Assembly (NCBI GenBank): GCA_029564115.1
Contig: JAKQQP010000487.1
Coordinates: 1-17,926 of the forward strand
DNA from: Candidatus Rifleibacteriota bacterium
GTDB taxonomy: Bacteria; Riflebacteria; Ozemobacteria; Ozemobacterales; Ozemobacteraceae
DNA: 17,926 nucleotides
Reading direction: 5' to 3'
Below are positions 15,905 to 17,926 of the stretch, piece after piece. The notes beneath the pieces were generated by a model, which saw only the letters and a list, made by a program, of their open reading frames with translations, had not been told where the DNA came from and did no database searches. Positions within the stretch are counted from its first letter, which is position 1. Each line of letters begins with the position of its first letter. A program made the translations under genes and the position numbers.

Positions 15905-17200
15905 TCAGGCGGCCGAAACTCTCACAGCTCTTGTGCTTTCCCGGTTCTTTTTTGCATCGAAAGAAGTTTGCAGAAAAAACTTCACTTCCGCACCGTCATA
16001 ACGAAGTTCGGTCGGGATGTCAGACGTTTTTACGTAGACATTCTCAGACAAATCGCGGGACCTGATGAATGCAAATGGCGACTCCGGGTTTTTCATCATA
16101 AGACTTCCATGATGCTGTTCAGACTGACTTTTATCAGGCTGAACAGTTGAATGATCTGATATAGACAGGTTTTTCTGACTCCAGAATTTGCGGCAGGCTG
16201 CTAGAAGCTCGCGGCTGCTTATGTTTGCCGGGCTCAAATTGAATTTCTGCATAAAATCGCTCAGTTCTTCGGGAATCGACCACCCCTGCTCGGTTCTCGC
16301 CTGCGCGGCAAGGCTGGCGTGCAGCGATGCGGCGTCGCGGTTTCCCTGGGCCATGAGCATTCTGGCCATAAGATAGAAAAGATTGACTTTGGTTTTCGTT
16401 TCGCCGGCGGCCTCAGCTGCGTAGCAGGCGTTGATCCAGGATTTTTCGGTGTCGCCACATTCAAAAAGCAGCCTGGCAAGGTCAGAATACATATACCAGG
16501 GCACGCGCCTTCCTCTTATGAGTCTTTCAAGTTCATCGGCCGCCTGCTGTTCGTTTCCGCTTTCGGCAAGGCAGAGAGCAGCTTTTCGCGCATATTCGAC
16601 TTTGGCCGGAAAATCTTTAAATGCTTCCAGAGCAGCTTCGCGGCATTCAGTGAATTTGCCCAGCTCAAAGAGAGCGTTGGTGCAGGCGAAATACCAGCGT
16701 TCGCGCCAGGAAAGAATTTTACTGCCGTTATACTCACGGGGCGTCTTATCAAGAGTCGACCGGTTTAAAAAGTTGAGATACTGCAGTGTTTTTTCTGGCA
16801 GATTAAGGACTTTGCAGGCATCAGTTGCAGCAAATACAGTCAATTGAAGCAGCATGGCGTCTGGTGCCATTTCAAGCAGTCGATCGCAGACTTCGAGAAT
16901 TTTTTCATTGTTCTTTCGACTTTTGGCATCGGCCAGGTCAAAATCATAAAGCATCCACTGATGCTGATTGCGAAGCAGTTGTGAATCGGGAATAATTTCG
17001 ACGGCTTCGTAAAGAACCTGCCAGGCTTCTTCTCTCGCCTGGAGATGTCGCAGACAAGAAATAAGCCGCCATGCGACATCTTCTGTTTTTGCGGCCAGCC
17101 AGCATTGTCTGAACATTTCGGCCGCCTGTTCGTGTCTGCCGCATTTGCGTAGTTCTTCGGCTTTTAAAAATAGTTCGTTGTGGTTTTGTGAATTTTCCAT
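15905..17200 (-). CDS. TPR protein with a C-terminal cold-shock-like (OB-fold) domain
   Basis: The 431-aa product starts with TPR-like helical repeats (about 5-320; for example residues near ALFELGKFTECREAALEAF and ARLLFECGDTEKSWINA). A polar linker follows (about 330-360). The last 70 residues look like a cold-shock domain. KNPESPFAFI aligns with the RNP1 region, with Phe376 and Phe378 in place. ENVYVKTSDIP aligns with RNP2 (Tyr389, with Lys where His is usual). DGAEVKFFLQ and ending RAVRV match the last strands. Cold-shock domains bind single-stranded RNA or DNA. The gene lies 22 bases upstream of the primase-polymerase, which has its own TPR region, so the two may act together in handling nucleic acid for spacer acquisition. 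That role is inferred. An AGGAG site precedes the ATG. Confidence 0.72.
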   Translation of the reverse strand: MENSQNHNELFLKAEELRKCGRHEQAAEMFRQCWLAAKTEDVAWRLISCLRHLQAREEAWQVLYEAVEIIPDSQLLRNQHQWMLYDFDLADAKSRKNNEKILEVCDRLLEMAPDAMLLQLTVFAATDACKVLNLPEKTLQYLNFLNRSTLDKTPREYNGSKILSWRERWYFACTNALFELGKFTECREAALEAFKDFPAKVEYARKAALCLAESGNEQQAADELERLIRGRRVPWYMYSDLARLLFECGDTEKSWINACYAAEAAGETKTKVNLFYLMARMLMAQGNRDAASLHASLAAQARTEQGWSIPEELSDFMQKFNLSPANISSRELLAACRKFWSQKNLSISDHSTVQPDKSQSEQHHGSLMMKNPESPFAFIRSRDLSENVYVKTSDIPTELRYDGAEVKFFLQTSFDAKKNRESTRAVRVSAA

Positions 17201-17227
17201 GGCCTCTCCTTTTGCCCGGTTTATTTA

Positions 17228-17241
17228 ATTGCTCAAGCAAT
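17228..17241. repeat. 14-bp inverted repeat between two operon genes
   Basis: ATTGCTCAAGCAAT has six-base arms around a central CA. It overlaps the stop codon of the 68-aa gene and lies 28 bases before the TPR gene start. It could be a weak hairpin or a binding site; no function is shown. Confidence 0.3.
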
Positions 17242-17439
17242 AGTTAAGTTTCTGACCCGGCCGCCATTCAAAAATTTTTCTGAATCCTTTGAAATGGATG
17301 CGAACCACCCCGGCCTACCGCAAAGACGCATTTTACCGTCGAGGTTGACATTGACCGTGCACACGCTCTCATCTGCGTCTCCGGATTTTCGTGGTAAAAC
17401 AGCCACACTTACTGCTGAATTTTCAGCATAGGTTGACAT
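17233..17439 (-). CDS. 68-aa hypothetical protein beside the CRISPR array
   Basis: I do not recognise this protein. It is soluble-looking, with two Cys (VCTVNV and RLCGRPGW) and a probable small beta-rich fold ending NGGRVRNLTIA. The case for a real gene is a good Shine-Dalgarno (AGGGG, about six bases before the ATG), same direction as the cas operon, and a 32-base distance to the TPR gene. Against it, the start codon lies inside the promoter of the array: the TTGACA of that promoter (plus strand 17433-17438) overlaps the ATG. A TG-extended CATAAT box on the minus strand at 17465-17460 could drive it. If real, it is the first gene of the cas operon. Confidence 0.5.
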   Translation of the reverse strand: MSTYAENSAVSVAVLPRKSGDADESVCTVNVNLDGKMRLCGRPGWFASISKDSEKFLNGGRVRNLTIA

Positions 17440-17461
17440 TTTAGCCCCTGAAACTTATGAT
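17433..17461 (+). promoter_or_regulatory. CRISPR array promoter in the leader
   Basis: TTGACA at 17433-17438 is followed after exactly 17 bases by TATGAT at 17456-17461, a near-consensus sigma70-type promoter reading toward the repeats. The predicted transcript start, about 17468, is some 19 bases before the first repeat. This agrees with the repeat orientation (ATTGAAAC at the 3' end) and marks the left side as the leader end, where new spacers enter. Confidence 0.8.
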
Positions 17462-17468
17462 TATGACA
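17460..17468 (-). promoter_or_regulatory. Possible extended -10 promoter for the cas operon
   Basis: Read on the minus strand this is TGTCATAAT, an extended -10 element (TG, one base, then CATAAT). A start near 17453 would give a short leader with AGGGG and the ATG at 17439. No good -35 is present. It shares bases with the -10 of the array promoter on the other strand, so the two would compete for polymerase. Tentative. Confidence 0.33.
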
Positions 17469-17486
17469 GCCTCGCGAAAGGCCGCC

Positions 17487-17926
17487 GTTCTACCGGCCTC
17501 CCCATAAAATCGGGGATTGAAACTTGCAGTAATTCATCGACCGCTTTTTTCACGTTGAAAGTTCTACCGGCCTCCCCATAAAATCGGGGATTGAAACTTC
17601 CAAGTTCCCCGCCCATTTTTTGCAGTCCTTAACGTTCTACCGGCCTCCCCATAAAATCGGGGATTGAAACCAGTCTCTCGCCATTCAATCTCTGAGGTAA
17701 GATCATCAAGTTCTACCGGCCTCCCCATAAAATCGGGGATTGAAACCATCAAGGACCGGGTAATCAGATAAGGCTGATAGCAGTTCTACCGGCCTCCCCA
17801 TAAAATCGGGGATTGAAACATGAGGGAATAATTAATGTGGAAAGTCATCGACATACCGTTCTACCGGCCTCCCCATAAAATCGGGGATTGAAACCTATCC
17901 TTACTGACCGGTAAACCACTATCAAG
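17487..17926 (+). CRISPR. CRISPR array, leader end, six identical 37-bp repeats, cut by the window edge
   Basis: Repeats lie at 17487-17523, 17561-17597, 17634-17670, 17710-17746, 17783-17819 and 17858-17894, all identical over 37 bp, beginning GTTCTACCGGCC and ending GGGGATTGAAAC. Spacers are 37, 36, 39, 36 and 38 bp, and a sixth continues past the edge. The repeat can form a 5-bp hairpin, TCCCC pairing with GGGGA across an ATAAAATC loop. Cutting at its base would leave ATTGAAAC, the usual 8-nt crRNA handle of type III systems. Leader promoter and handle both show rightward transcription, opposite to the cas genes. No degenerate repeat is seen, as expected for the leader-proximal part. Total size of the array is unknown. 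Confidence 0.98.

Noticed and set aside
17564..17752. 62-aa minus-strand ORF in the array
   Set aside because: It is made of repeat sequence read on the opposite strand (SIPDFMGRP recurs with the repeat period).

Overview
This window holds a complete type III-B (Cmr) CRISPR-Cas locus from a bacterium. All convincing protein genes lie on the minus strand, and a CRISPR array lies on the plus strand at the right edge. Spacings and overlaps are tight (TAATG, TGATG, ATGA), Shine-Dalgarno sequences are clear, and base composition is mid-range. This fits a bacterium, but nothing in the window fixes the phylum.

Layout, read right to left as the cas operon is transcribed. (1) A CRISPR array (17487 to the right edge, six identical 37-bp repeats visible) reads rightward from a near-consensus sigma70-type promoter (17433-17461). 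(2) A 68-aa unknown gene comes first, then a TPR protein ending in a cold-shock-like domain. (3) An adaptation block follows: a TPR-containing CRISPR-associated primase-polymerase (CAPP-like), cas1 and cas2, joined by one-base stop/start overlaps. (4) Next are a 68-aa protein with two predicted membrane segments, then cas6. (5) The signalling block has a Card1/Can2-type CARF-nuclease and a small stand-alone CARF-like protein. (6) The interference complex is cmr1, cmr2 (cas10), cmr3, cmr4, cmr5 and cmr6. (7) After a gap with two 26-bp palindromes flanking a TATAAT box comes an AAA_14/DUF4143 ATPase gene. (8) The first codons of another gene, with a CARF-like start, run off the left edge.

How the parts should work together: Cas6 cuts array transcripts to leave an ATTGAAAC 5' handle. 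Cmr1-6 binds the crRNA, and Cmr4 (Asp28) cuts target RNA. Cas10 keeps an HD pair and a GGDD cyclase motif, so it should make cyclic oligoadenylate. That product would activate the Card1-like nuclease, while the small CARF protein may sense or remove it. The adaptation block has a primase-polymerase where other type III loci have a reverse transcriptase, preceded by a probable nucleic-acid-binding TPR/cold-shock protein. This TPR-CSD, TPR-CAPP, cas1, cas2 arrangement is the strongest candidate for an under-described system here.

Functions are assigned by recognising motifs by eye. No database search or structure prediction was run.
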